Source: Catalimonadaceae bacterium JC749
GTDB taxonomy: Bacteria; Bacteroidota; Bacteroidia; Cytophagales; Cyclobacteriaceae
Length of the DNA: 64,000 nucleotides
Reading direction: 5' to 3'
NCBI GenBank assembly: GCA_021730635.1
Contig: JAJNNC010000012.1
Location: 165,161 to 229,160, forward strand
The translations under genes were made by a program, and so were the position numbers. This document shows positions 34,668 through 43,068 of this stretch, in pieces; within the stretch, counting starts at the first letter, position 1; the number at the start of each line of letters is the position of its first letter. The notes under the pieces are model-generated. The model did not search any database. It had not been told where the DNA came from and saw nothing but the letters and a program-made list of their open reading frames with translations.

Positions 34668-34932
34668 ATGGCTAGTAACACCAACTATCGATTTGGATTA
34701 AAGAAGCTGTTAGGTACAGCGTTCAACAAAAAATTACTAATGATTACCGTACTATGAAATCCTCTCAAGAAAGCTTAAAAGCCTATCGTGACAATAAAAA
34801 CACCATGGTAAGAAAGAGGGGGCTACAGAAAGAGAAATTGAAATTGCAAGGCGGTTGAAATACAAAGGTGTTGCCCTTGATGTCATTGCTGAAACAACTA
34901 GATTATCAAAAGACAAGATTAAAAAATTGTAA
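34668..34932 (+). pseudogene. Remnant of an Rpn/PD-(D/E)XK nuclease family transposase
   Basis: From ATG 34668 the frame reads RFGLKKLLGTAFNKKLL, the N-terminal signature of Rpn-family proteins, and stops at 34757. From 34754 a second frame reads SLKAYRDNKNTM and then, after a one-base shift near 34815, REIEIARRLKYKGVALDVIA ending LSKDKIKKL; this is the family C-terminus. The whole nuclease core of 200-plus residues is deleted. Rpn proteins promote recombination and spread as mobile genes. It marks the left part of the degraded AT-rich island. Confidence 0.75.
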
Positions 34933-35123
34933 AGACTGCATTGTCTTTCCTAGATACTTCTGTTACTCTTGCAATCCCAGAAATGAGAGCAAATTTTTGC
35001 AGGCAGCCTTTGCTATATTACCAAGCTGTTATAGTTTCTCTTAAAAAGATACTAGCGCTGTCACACTTTGTATAAATATGTCGTTATATTTGATAGTAAT
35101 CATTAATAAATCAATACCAATTT

Positions 35124-35318
35124 ATAGATTCTATATTATTTTCACCTAAGAATAATGCAGAAGTAGAACTACTCAAGCAACTCGCTAAGCAAATGAGAAT
35201 TAAGGCCAGAATACTCAGTGATGAGGATAAGGGGGATGCTGCGCTACTGAAGGCCATGGCTGAAACAAAAAATGATAAGTATGTTTCTCATGAGGAAGTA
35301 ATGAAAGCTTTACAGTAG
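35124..35318 (+). CDS. Antitoxin-like protein with ATA in place of its start codon
   Basis: The frame read from 35124 gives I-D-S-I-L-F-S-P-K-N-N-A-E, matching the usual N-terminus of small Bacteroidota antitoxins (MDxILF pattern), but the first codon is ATA, not ATG. It continues as VELLKQLAKQM and ends SHEEVMKALQ directly before the toxin ATG. The only in-frame ATG is at 35193 and would leave 41 residues. Either a non-standard start is used or the antitoxin has lost its start codon, which would make the pair inactive. Confidence 0.6.
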   Translation: MDSILFSPKNNAEVELLKQLAKQMRIKARILSDEDKGDAALLKAMAETKNDKYVSHEEVMKALQ

Positions 35319-35597
35319 ATGGAGGTTAAATACAGGGAGACATTTCTTAAAGATAATAAAAAGAAAGTTGAACAAGTAATTCAGCGGGTCTTACTGGCTA
35401 AAGAGCTATCTGAAATTCCTAACTTGAAAATGATGAAAGGCTCCAAAAAGCAGGCCTACAGAATCCGTATAGGTGATTATCGTATAGGTTTCTATCTTCT
35501 GAACCAGACAGTTGAATTTGCCCGAATACTGGCCAGGAAAGCCATCTATAAGAAATTAAGTGTGAAAGTAATCAAAATAAAAATAAGAGGGATTTAA
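35319..35597 (+). CDS. RelE/ParE-superfamily toxin
   Basis: A 92-residue basic protein that begins immediately after the antitoxin stop. It has the RelE/ParE pattern: an N-terminal helical hairpin (KVEQVIQRVLLAKELSEI) and the beta-sheet core LKMMKGSKKQAYRIRIGDYRIGFY, ending in FARILARKAIYKKL. RelE-type members cleave mRNA on the ribosome; ParE types target gyrase; sequence alone does not tell which. A Lys/Ile-rich tail (SVKVIKIKIRGI) extends beyond the usual end, perhaps from loss of the ancestral stop. The fold-defining residues seem present but the antitoxin looks decayed. Confidence 0.75.
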   Translation: MEVKYRETFLKDNKKKVEQVIQRVLLAKELSEIPNLKMMKGSKKQAYRIRIGDYRIGFYLLNQTVEFARILARKAIYKKLSVKVIKIKIRGI

Positions 35598-35657
35598 AAA
35601 GGAAACATAACTGTTTGCAGAACAAATTTGTATGAATTTTCCTTTACAGAACATCTG

Positions 35658-35921
35658 CTAATCTTCTTTAAATTTACTTTCTATTCTTTGTTGCAGATTT
35701 GCATATATTCTATTGTAATCACAGAATGGAGCTCCATTCTTTGAGATTAGTTTTTCAATTTCCTCAATATCTTTATCTATAAGTTCTGATAATAATTTCA
35801 TGCCTTCACTTGTATTAAAATAATCTAGTACAATTTCGGCCTCTTCTACTGAACATGTATTATCTAAGTATTTTTGAATAAGATGATGGACAGAATCAGG
35901 CATGATCTTCTGGTTATACAT
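35658..35921 (-). CDS. Orphan anti-sigma (FecR N-terminal)-like small protein
   Basis: An 87-residue protein; the start could also be Met7 (35903). HHLIQKYLDNTCSVEEAEIVLDYF resembles the N-terminal sigma-binding helices of FecR-type anti-sigma factors of Bacteroidota, followed by EGMKLLSELIDKD. There is no membrane helix, no FecR domain and no sigma gene beside it, so it is either a detached anti-sigma head, a fragment or an unrelated small helical protein. Confidence 0.5.
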   Translation of the reverse strand: MYNQKIMPDSVHHLIQKYLDNTCSVEEAEIVLDYFNTSEGMKLLSELIDKDIEEIEKLISKNGAPFCDYNRIYANLQQRIESKFKED

Positions 35922-36288
35922 TCTACGAAAAAGTAATCTAAACCTTAGAAATAAGGTTAATACAGATTCCTATACCTTTTTTGAACACTTTTATGCATCT
36001 TCAAATTGCAGGTATAAAAAAACATGGTGTAAAAAATTTTTAACAATATAGTTAAATATATTTAACGATTGCAATTTTTTTGTTATATGAAATTAATTTA
36101 CAAGTTTTGGACTTATACCTCTGTTTTGAAATTATGCCTAATAAAGGAAAAGGTTAACTTTCTAAGAAGATACTTTCAATGTGCTAGGTAGGGAGCCATA
36201 TTTTTCAATACTTAAGTAGTTACTGAATAATATTTTTAATTTTGGCAAATAAGTTCGCCTCTTACTTTAACAATAGTTTCTATAAATT
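35922..36288. other. 367-bp AT-rich intergenic region
   Basis: No coding signal. It is very AT-rich, as is the whole 34.6-38.5 kb island, and contains a perfect 16-bp palindrome (36051-36066), listed separately. It separates the divergent FecR-like gene from the XRE gene. Confidence 0.5.
36051..36066. promoter_or_regulatory. Perfect 16-bp palindrome GTTAAATATATTTAAC
   Basis: Both halves match exactly (GTTAAATA/TATTTAAC). It lies between two divergent genes, 223 bases before the XRE-family gene. It could be an operator for that regulator. In such AT-rich DNA some palindromes arise by chance, but a perfect 16-mer is notable. Confidence 0.4.
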
Positions 36289-36819
36289 ATGGATGAGAGA
36301 CTTGCTTCCATTGGAAAGAGATTAAATGAATATCTAATCTTCAAAAAAACTGGTATCAATCAATTTGGTCGTGTAACAGGTACCTCTGGAGCTCAAATAT
36401 CAAATATTATTAATGGTAAAAACTATGGCATCATCAAACTGCTTGATATATTGCAAGTATGCTCAGATTTGAATTTAACTTGGTTAATTTATGGGAATGG
36501 CTCAATGATTCTACCATCTTCAAAGCAAGAAGAGAAAAACTATGAAGAAACCTCATCTGCTCATAATTCTATAGCAACTGAGTTTGAGAAAAAGATAGCA
36601 TTGTTAGAAGAAGAAAAAAAGTTGCTGGCCCAGAAGGTAGAAAAGCTTAATATAAAGTATAACGCTCTTGAAGGAATAGTTACTTATCAAGATATGACTA
36701 TTGAAGCTTATAAAAATACGATCTCTGTGTTAAAAGCAACAAACCAGGATTTAAAAGAGCTATTACAATATTATAAATCAGCATCAGATGCTGGAACTAT
36801 GAATCGTGAAACAGCCTAA
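36289..36819 (+). CDS. XRE-type helix-turn-helix protein with coiled coil
   Basis: A 176-residue protein. Residues 1-70 form an XRE-type DNA-binding domain (INQFGRVTGTSGAQISNIINGKNY holds the recognition helix, and DLNLTWLIYGNGSMI the common end). Residues 95-165 are a long predicted coiled coil, which gives oligomerisation. This layout is common for regulators on Bacteroidota mobile elements. A small coiled-coil gene follows 12 bases on. Codon use is AT-rich like the rest of the island. Confidence 0.75.
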   Translation: MDERLASIGKRLNEYLIFKKTGINQFGRVTGTSGAQISNIINGKNYGIIKLLDILQVCSDLNLTWLIYGNGSMILPSSKQEEKNYEETSSAHNSIATEFEKKIALLEEEKKLLAQKVEKLNIKYNALEGIVTYQDMTIEAYKNTISVLKATNQDLKELLQYYKSASDAGTMNRETA

Positions 36820-36831
36820 ATCCCTTTCTTT

Positions 36832-37074
36832 ATGTCTATTATTCTTTTAAATACCCAAGGCAACTCTAAATATGTAACCAAACAGGTTGAACTGGTTAAA
36901 TTAAATGATAAGTACTATATAGAGTTAGATGAATTTGAAAATTCAGATTGTATTGTTGAGTTAAGTATTGCACTAGCTAAAGAAAATGAGGCATTGAAAG
37001 AACGCATTCAAATCTTAGAAGAGCGTTTAGCATTGGCTCAAAAAGAGTTACCTGAAGGCGTAAATAAAAACTAA
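36832..37074 (+). CDS. Small hypothetical coiled-coil protein
   Basis: An 80-residue protein that starts 12 bases after the XRE regulator, so probably the same operon. The first half is beta-like (KYVTKQVELVKLNDKYYIELDEF); the second half is a coiled coil (ALAKENEALKERIQILEERL). It could pair with the regulator's coiled coil. I do not recognise a family. Confidence 0.55.
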   Translation: MSIILLNTQGNSKYVTKQVELVKLNDKYYIELDEFENSDCIVELSIALAKENEALKERIQILEERLALAQKELPEGVNKN

Positions 37075-37158
37075 TTGACGACATATTGTTAAGTTAAAAA
37101 TTAATTCACAGAAATATAATTTCTGTAGAAACCAATTTACCTGCACAGTACATTAGCT

Positions 37159-37554
37159 TTAATAATTCTTTTTAGCAATTTTGAATTGCTCTAGCCATAA
37201 AATAGCTTGTTGTTTATTAGTGAAAACTTTAGAAGGAACAGCCAATTTGCTTGTTAATATAAATAGATTACCAGCTATTTTCTGAAACTGATTACTTACC
37301 AGTAGAGCGCCAGCTGATAAATGAGTTACCCCTACTTCGGAGGCTAAATATTGCCTTGCAGATCTTTCTACATGTTGAATATTCCTTATGTCTGAGAGCA
37401 TTGGATATATATTACCCTGACAGATATCTAAGCGTGCTTTCACAACATCCTGAGCGATTTTTAATGATATTTCATCATTTTTGTATATAAGATTGAAAAT
37501 ATCATTAGCTATCCAAACATCAAAATGTAAATATTCCCTATAGTTCTCTTCCAT
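37159..37554 (-). CDS. STAS/SpoIIAA-like hypothetical protein
   Basis: A 131-residue soluble protein with the pattern of a Bacteroidota family of SpoIIAA/STAS-like proteins: PMLSDIRNIQHVERSARQYLAS followed by GVTHLSAGALLVSNQFQ, and LAVPSKVFTNKQQAILWLEQF at the C-terminus. The function of the family is unknown; the fold suggests a regulatory or lipid-binding role. It is AT-rich and sits between the XRE operon and the broken integrase. Confidence 0.6.
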   Translation of the reverse strand: MEENYREYLHFDVWIANDIFNLIYKNDEISLKIAQDVVKARLDICQGNIYPMLSDIRNIQHVERSARQYLASEVGVTHLSAGALLVSNQFQKIAGNLFILTSKLAVPSKVFTNKQQAILWLEQFKIAKKNY

Positions 37555-37658
37555 AACTCAAATCTATTACTGAATCTTAACGATTTATAAAGAATCATCC
37601 GTTTTTAAAGGAGAAGAAAAATTCATAAAACTTAAAATTGAGTTCAATAACAAAATCA

Positions 37659-38467
37659 TTAGACTCTCTCTACATATTTATAAAGGGTGGGTTTGCTGAT
37701 ACTCATCATCTTGTAAGCTTTACCGGAAATACCGGTATAGCAACTGAAAAGAAAAAAGCCTAAAGTCTTCTGCAATTTCAATGGTAAGGTGCCATTATGA
37801 AAAAGCAGATCCAGCTTATCTACCTCTTCCGGAGTGCAATACTCTTCAATGGTTTCATCAGTGGTGATTTTGAAATGATCAAAAGGATAAAAAACAGTAA
37901 TACCCTTTTTATTGGCTATGTTAAAGAACTTACGGATCGTCCTAAAGTCATGGGCCACGCTATTTTTCTTCAGCCCTTTCACATGTAGTAGGTAATATTG
38001 GTAATCCTTGAGAAACTGTTCATCTACTTCATTAAACTTGGTATTAGGCCGGTAATCTTTTAGATTATTAATACATCTTCTATAATTCAGATAAGTTTTA
38101 TGAGCCAGGTGAGGTTTCTGATCCTCCAACTCCTGTTCACAAAAAGCTACCACATAAGTAAGATCTCCTGCATGGTATCTTTCTCTGACCATTTCGGTAG
38201 TCACTACTCTGCCACTGTTCTCCAGTTCCAGAATGATACCTTCTATTTTGATGATTTTATCAGAGAGCCATTTTTTCAGCATCAAATAATTAGGGGATGA
38301 TTTTCTTGGCATACCGGTATTGTTATCAAAATGCTTAGGGAAGATTTTCTTCTCTGAGTCTATCAATCTTTCAGGTTGATTTTTTTCCTCAAAGCAAAGT
38401 AAATGATAACTCTGCCATCAGGTTTAATATCTCTTTTTCCGGTCTTTACAATAGCTTTTACATGCAT
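37659..38467 (-). pseudogene. Broken tyrosine-recombinase integrase, fused to a resolvase-like C-terminus
   Basis: Reading leftwards from ATG 38467, KAIVKTGKRDIKPDGRVIIYFAL is the N-terminal arm-type segment of a Bacteroidota integrase. A one-base shift in a run of seven A (about 38389-38396) breaks the frame, after which SAM-like and core regions are readable (FNEVDEQFLKDYQYYLLHVKG, KKNSVAHDFRTIRKFFN, FFLFSCYTGIS). The catalytic domain is then missing: the expected TGLR is replaced by GKAYKMMSISKPTLYKYVER, which looks like the C-terminal helix-turn-helix of a serine resolvase. So it is a frameshifted deletion chimera. It lies 126 bases from the tRNA-Asn 3' end, a normal integration site. Confidence 0.75.
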
Positions 38468-38552
38468 AGGTTCTCTTATAAGTTACCGAAATATAGGGAT
38501 TTTGAGGGTAAAATGACAGTGGAGAGGAAGAGGCTAAAAAGTCATAAAAATA

Positions 38553-38578
38553 AAAAACCGCCCAAATTGAGCGGTTTT
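38553..38578 (-). terminator. Terminator after tRNA-Asn
   Basis: On the minus strand AAAACCGC and GCGGTTTT form the stem with a loop of about ten bases, followed by TTTTATTTTT. It lies 15 bases after the tRNA 3' end. Confidence 0.75.
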
Positions 38579-38592
38579 GCGGGTTTTTCAAG

Positions 38593-38666
38593 CTCCTCCT
38601 GTTGGACTCGAACCAACGACCTACTGATTAACAGTCAGCCGCTCTAACCAGCTGAGCTAAGGAGGA
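38593..38666 (-). tRNA. tRNA-Asn (GTT)
   Basis: A 74-base cloverleaf on the minus strand. The acceptor stem is TCCTCCT with AGGAGGA and discriminator G; the D arm is TAGCTCAGCTGGTTAGAGC, the anticodon loop CTGTTAA gives GTT, and the T arm is GTTGGTTCGAGTCCAAC. CCA is not encoded. The island with its broken integrase lies on the 3' side. Confidence 0.95.
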
Positions 38667-38969
38667 GTTTGACTGATTTGGGACTGCAATATTAGTAGGT
38701 TGCTTTCAATTATGCAAAGCTTTACAGAATAATTTTAGTGAAAGCAGAAAGGAGTCTGATAGGAAAAATACCACGGTATTTTAACACTGTTCAACCTACT
38801 CTCAGCCCACTCCTTTTAGAGGGTAGCAAAAAAATGCCCCTTCTTACTTCTTTTGTTTATCAAATAGTTTGGCTATATTTTGATAAAATCATAACACATA
38901 TTTGTGGATGACCGTTATCAGTTACTACAACCTAGTCCATTTTTGAGTCCCCTTATTGTAAAGAATAAT
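38667..38969. other. About 300-bp upstream region of tRNA-Asn and the Do-like protease
   Basis: Intergenic between divergent tRNA-Asn and the protease. The open frame from a GTG at 38904 has no family match before Met 38970. No repeat or hairpin stands out. Confidence 0.4.
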
Positions 38970-40445
38970 ATGAGTGTAAGACAATTTATTTTTGGAATCA
39001 TACTGGCTGCATTGCTCGGTGGTGGAGCAGCCGTGAGTATTATGAAGTTTCTTGAAGAAGATTCACCCGCCTACAAGACCTTTAACCAAAAGCAGAATGT
39101 ACAGTTCTCCAATTTCCTGACAGACACTAACTTTGTGGTCCCTGAAGGAATCAACTTTATTTATGCAGCAGAAAAAGTGAAAGCAGGGGTGGTGTTCATC
39201 CGTTCTAGCTATAATGGCAACAGTGACAAGTCTGACAACCTGAACCCTTTCGAGGAACTTTATGACTATTTTGGCGATCGTCCTAAGAACGGACAGCGAG
39301 GTCCCTCCCGTTCTTCCGGGTCAGGCGTTATTGTTTCCGGCGACGGATACATCGCCACGAATAACCATGTCATTGAAGATGCCGACAAAATCGAGGTAAC
39401 CCTGGATGATAACCGAATGTATGAGGCCAAAGTGGTCGGGACAGATCCTACCACAGATCTGGCCTTGATAAAAATCAATGCCACTGATTTGCCATTTGTA
39501 GAATTTGGCGACTCTGATGAAATCTATGTGGGAGAATGGGTATTGGCGGTAGGGAATCCTTTCGGGACCCTTACCTCTACGGTAACAGCGGGGATCGTCA
39601 GTGCAAAAGCCAGAAATATCAATATTCTCCACGATCAGAATAACCGGCAGATTGAAGCCTTTATCCAGACCGATGCCGCAGTCAACCAGGGAAATAGTGG
39701 AGGGGCACTGGTTAACTTAAAAGGCCAGTTGGTAGGGATTAATACCGCTATTGCCACCCCTACCGGCTCCTACGCCGGCTACTCCTTTGCCGTACCCGCT
39801 TCGCTGGTACAAAAAGTAATGAACGATTTGCTGGAATTTGGAACCGTACAGCGGGCTTTGCTTGGGGTAAGCATCCGTAATGTAGATGCTATTTTGGCGA
39901 AAGATGAGGGGCTGGACCTGGTGGAAGGTGTGTATGTGGATGGTGTGGCCAGGGAAAGCGCCGCCTCAGAAGCCGGTCTGGAACCAGGTGATATTATCGT
40001 TGAGATCAATGGGAAAAGAGTAGATAAAGTAGCAGAGCTCCAGGAACTCGTAGCCCGCAACCGCCCGGGTGATGAGGTGAAAGTGACTTATTGGAGAGAT
40101 GGTGAAATCAATAAAGTTTCGGCTACCTTGCGGAATATAGACGGAGATACGGAGTTTATTACCAAACGGGTGGAAGTGGAAATGGAAGGTGCTGTATTTG
40201 CCAATCCCTCCAAACGGATGCTGGAAGAATTCGGCATTAGCGGGGGCGCCCTTGTGATGGAGATGGGGCCGGGTAAATGGTCTGATGCCGGCCTGAGCGA
40301 AGGCTTTATCATTACTTCTATTGATCATGAAAAAATCGTCAGCGCCGAACAACTTCATGCTATCATGCAGGAAAAAAAGGGAGGTATCCTTATCGAGGGA
40401 ATTCAACCCAATGGAGAGCAGGCTTTTTACGGTTATGGCTGGTAA
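38970..40445 (+). CDS. Do/HtrA-like periplasmic serine protease with PDZ domains
   Basis: A 491-residue protein from ATG 38970; the open frame extends to a GTG at 38904 but the signal anchor starts here (VRQFIFGIILAALLGGGAAVSIM). The S1C peptidase domain (about 60-290) has GYIATNNHVIEDAD (His), DPTTDLALIKI (Asp) and AAVNQGNSGGALVNLKGQ (Ser). One clear PDZ domain follows (AASEAGLEPGDIIVEINGKRV) and a second, more divergent one ends the protein (LSEGFIITSIDHEKIVSAEQL). HtrA proteins degrade or refold damaged envelope proteins. A single gene closed by a terminator, with normal length. Confidence 0.93.
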   Translation: MSVRQFIFGIILAALLGGGAAVSIMKFLEEDSPAYKTFNQKQNVQFSNFLTDTNFVVPEGINFIYAAEKVKAGVVFIRSSYNGNSDKSDNLNPFEELYDYFGDRPKNGQRGPSRSSGSGVIVSGDGYIATNNHVIEDADKIEVTLDDNRMYEAKVVGTDPTTDLALIKINATDLPFVEFGDSDEIYVGEWVLAVGNPFGTLTSTVTAGIVSAKARNINILHDQNNRQIEAFIQTDAAVNQGNSGGALVNLKGQLVGINTAIATPTGSYAGYSFAVPASLVQKVMNDLLEFGTVQRALLGVSIRNVDAILAKDEGLDLVEGVYVDGVARESAASEAGLEPGDIIVEINGKRVDKVAELQELVARNRPGDEVKVTYWRDGEINKVSATLRNIDGDTEFITKRVEVEMEGAVFANPSKRMLEEFGISGGALVMEMGPGKWSDAGLSEGFIITSIDHEKIVSAEQLHAIMQEKKGGILIEGIQPNGEQAFYGYGW

Positions 40446-40490
40446 ACGTCAGAAAATCACCCAAATGCATTTTATTTATTATGATGAAGA

Positions 40491-40514
40491 AGCACCTGTT
40501 CAGGTGCTTTTTTT
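40491..40514 (+). terminator. Terminator after the Do-like protease
   Basis: AGCACCTG (40491-40498) and CAGGTGCT (40501-40508) are inverted repeats, realistically a 6-bp stem with a six-base loop, followed by a run of seven or more T. Confidence 0.85.
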
Positions 40515-40532
40515 ATACTAAGTGAAAAGAAT

Positions 40533-40576
40533 TTATACGAAATAATTATAAAATAATGAAATAATTATACGAAATA
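40533..40576. promoter_or_regulatory. Two direct repeats TTATACGAAATA, candidate regulator sites
   Basis: TTATACGAAATA at 40533-40544 and 40565-40576 (spacing 32, about three helical turns), with a one-mismatch third copy at 40691-40702 before the response-regulator gene. The spacing suggests same-face binding, but the local DNA is very AT-rich. Confidence 0.4.
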
Positions 40577-40774
40577 TTTTATGAATGTAATTTTTTTCAA
40601 GTAAGTATAACAAGAAAATACAAAATTTTTTTTAATAAAATATTTTAACTTGCAACATAAATAGCCATCACTCTATTTCTTGAAGAATAATTATTCGAAA
40701 TAATAAGCTTTTTCTTAGTTTTATTTCTAAGTTTTGGGAAAATAACGTAATCAAAAAATAAGTCAAAAAGTAGT

Positions 40775-41188
40775 ATGTCTGATACCAAAAAACACCGTGC
40801 CGTCATGTTAATTGATGATAATGAGATCGATAATCTCATTAACCAAAAAATGATTGAGGCAGCCAATATCTGCGACCATATTTATACCCACTCTGGCGCT
40901 AAAAGTGCCATAGAATTTCTGAAGAATATCGAAAAACTGGGAGAAGTTGGCCAGCACGTATTACCTGAAGTCATATTCCTGGATATTGACATGCCTCTCA
41001 TGGACGGTTTTCAGTTCCTTGACGAATTTGACAAGCTTTCGGAAGATACCAAAACGCACTGTCAAATTGTGATGCTGACTTCTTCTATCAATCCTCAAGA
41101 TGTGAATAAGTCGCATAAGTATAGCTGTGTGAAGCAGTATATCAACAAACCTCTCACGCAAAAAAATCTGGAAAAATTAGCAGTATAA
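40775..41188 (+). CDS. Single-domain response regulator
   Basis: A 137-residue CheY-like receiver domain with no output domain. MLIDDNEIDN carries the acidic pocket, FLDIDMPLMDG the phospho-acceptor Asp, MLTSS the Thr/Ser switch and INKPL the conserved Lys. In Bacteroidota such proteins act as phosphorelay intermediates with orphan hybrid histidine kinases. No kinase gene is adjacent. It is a single transcription unit closed by a strong terminator. Confidence 0.93.
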   Translation: MSDTKKHRAVMLIDDNEIDNLINQKMIEAANICDHIYTHSGAKSAIEFLKNIEKLGEVGQHVLPEVIFLDIDMPLMDGFQFLDEFDKLSEDTKTHCQIVMLTSSINPQDVNKSHKYSCVKQYINKPLTQKNLEKLAV

Positions 41189-41210
41189 TTGAACGGGATT
41201 TTCTTATGGA

Positions 41211-41245
41211 AACCATATCAAGCTATTTGATATGGTTTTTTTTAT
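41211..41245 (+). terminator. Terminator after the response regulator
   Basis: AACCATATCA (41211-41220) pairs perfectly with TGATATGGTT (41228-41237), loop of seven bases, followed by a T-run. Confidence 0.9.
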
Positions 41246-41568
41246 GGCTGATCCCCTTTACACAGGATTTGTCAACTCTGCCAATTAGGTATCAGAGCAT
41301 TCATCCTTTTTTTTCTTTCTCTCCTGACAAAGTAGTATGCTCCGGTGATCGGTACTGGCTTGAATGAACTACTTTTTTTCTCTTCCTCAGGCATCCCTGT
41401 CTTACAAACCATGACAGCATAGCAAAGGCAGCAGGTCGTCAGAAAACGCCTCATTCAGATAACAAGACAAGGGCTTCATTCAATAGGGATGAATTCCGGA
41501 CCTGAAGTGGGTTTAAAAACAAACAACTGTCAGGAAGGCAGAGATAGGGAAAACCACTTTATACCAAT

Positions 41569-41601
41569 AAAAAAAACCGGAAAAATCAATTCCCGGTTTC
41601 C
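41569..41601 (-). terminator. Terminator of the 41629-43068 gene
   Basis: On the minus strand AAACCGG and CCGGTTT form the stem with a loop of about 12 bases, followed by eight or so T. It lies 28 bases after the stop of the TPR-like gene. Confidence 0.8.
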
Positions 41602-41628
41602 TTTTTTATTCTCAACTTCTATGCTGGT

Positions 41629-43068
41629 CTAGCAAAGCCTGTTGATGAAATTTTCATCCATTTTAATAAGCATAGTTGGCGAAAAGTTCTTCATATCATA
41701 ACGGTTGAATTTCTCTGACAGCGACTGGATTTTGTTATACTTGTCACGTTTAACGTCTGAAACAGAGATTTTCAGGATCTTACTGAAGATCACGATCGAT
41801 TCGCAGTTTTCTTTGCCGAGTAACCTTACCTGGCGCTGAATGCTGTTCGACAACTGGTTGAAAAGATCATAATCGTTCATCAGACAGTATTGAAGTGCCA
41901 AAATGGCTTTCACTTCTAACTGAGCATAAGGATATTTTTTCAGACTGATTTCGTTCAATAAATTGTTGATCCAGCGAGCAGCTTCATTGTATCGACCGGC
42001 ATAGTAGCAGGCAAGCGCACGGTATACTACATAAGTCACATACTTGGGCACATCATCCATGTCGCACTCAAAGTCGTGGAAGAGCATTTCATTTTCTTCA
42101 TAGAGGGTATCCTCATTGCTCAACCGGTGTGCCCGCTCAATTTTACTGATCAGGAATTGAGCCGGATACGTATGCAGGCTGTAATTGGTCAGCAAGGTAG
42201 AAGCTGCATCATTCACTCCATCGTAGTAGTCTTCTGCCTTCCGGTATACCTTATAGTGATTGTAATATTCCAGGCGAAGTAATTCGTATACCAGTTGCAG
42301 GTGGTGATAGATAGAATCAAGGTAATAAGAGTTCAGGATTTCCTGCATCTTATCGAGAATATCCTCTATGGGCTCCATGTTCGCATCATGGAAGCTTTCC
42401 TCAATCACAAATAGCCTGTGGAAGATATTCAGACAGCTCTGGTAGATATACAGACGGTGCGACTCATACAGGTTGCAAAGATTGTTCATCTCGTCTGCTA
42501 GCAAGGTCAGCTCTAACTTGTGTGTATCTTCTCTGGAAAGAGCGTATTCACCATACTTCTTATAGTATTGCGCTAACAGCTCTTCCGCTTTATCAACAGC
42601 CAGCATGTAGGCCACGTGTTTGTTGTAAAGCTGAGAATAAGAAAAATGATCAGGCGTGTTAATATGAAGTTTGCGGAGCGTCTTATAAATAATGGTCAGC
42701 TCACTGGGAAGATCGTAATCAAGTAATTCTTTCTCAATTTTCTTCAAAGTAGCAATCGCGATCGCTTTCTTCTTGGTGAAAATGACTTCATTGATGTTGG
42801 CTACTTTCTTGATCAGATCGGTACGAGGGTTCTCCATTTGCTGGAGCAGATATTCCTCTATCTTTTGGTTGAGACGGGAGCGAAGCGTATAATATGCGTT
42901 GGTGTTTACGCCTAATTCGTCCATGATTTTGTTGTCGGACAGGGATCTCTCTCGCATTGCTTTTAACAGGTGGGCCGACTTTTCCGCACTGTTTTCAATG
43001 AGTGATTCGTGGATGGATTGATAATCGGAATCGGATAATTGTTTAATGATGTTTTTTAACTTCGCCAT
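41629..43068 (-). CDS. Cytoplasmic TPR-like helical protein, conserved in Cytophagales type
   Basis: A 479-residue protein from ATG 43068; the frame is open to 43146 but MAKLKNIIKQLSDSDY is the natural start. The N-terminus (about 10-65) has a helix-turn-helix-like look (LSDNKIMDELGVNTNAYYTLRSRLNQKIEEYL). The rest is helical with irregular TPR-type pairs (YVVYRALACYYAGRYNEAARWINNLL). There is no signal or membrane segment. I infer a scaffold or regulator; no function is known to me. It is a single gene with its own terminator. Confidence 0.75.
   Translation of the reverse strand: MAKLKNIIKQLSDSDYQSIHESLIENSAEKSAHLLKAMRERSLSDNKIMDELGVNTNAYYTLRSRLNQKIEEYLLQQMENPRTDLIKKVANINEVIFTKKKAIAIATLKKIEKELLDYDLPSELTIIYKTLRKLHINTPDHFSYSQLYNKHVAYMLAVDKAEELLAQYYKKYGEYALSREDTHKLELTLLADEMNNLCNLYESHRLYIYQSCLNIFHRLFVIEESFHDANMEPIEDILDKMQEILNSYYLDSIYHHLQLVYELLRLEYYNHYKVYRKAEDYYDGVNDAASTLLTNYSLHTYPAQFLISKIERAHRLSNEDTLYEENEMLFHDFECDMDDVPKYVTYVVYRALACYYAGRYNEAARWINNLLNEISLKKYPYAQLEVKAILALQYCLMNDYDLFNQLSNSIQRQVRLLGKENCESIVIFSKILKISVSDVKRDKYNKIQSLSEKFNRYDMKNFSPTMLIKMDENFINRLC

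Larger units (their letters stand above)
40446..40774. other. 329-bp AT-rich region before the response regulator
   Basis: It contains the protease terminator (40491-40514) and three copies of a 12-base element, TTATACGAAATA at 40533-40544 and 40565-40576 and TTATTCGAAATA at 40691-40702. No ORF is convincing. Confidence 0.5.

Noticed and set aside
41272..41454. 60-codon minus-strand frame (MRRFLTTCCLCYAVMVCKTG...)
   Set aside because: The start resembles a short signal peptide but the rest is low in structure and lies between two terminators; not enough support.
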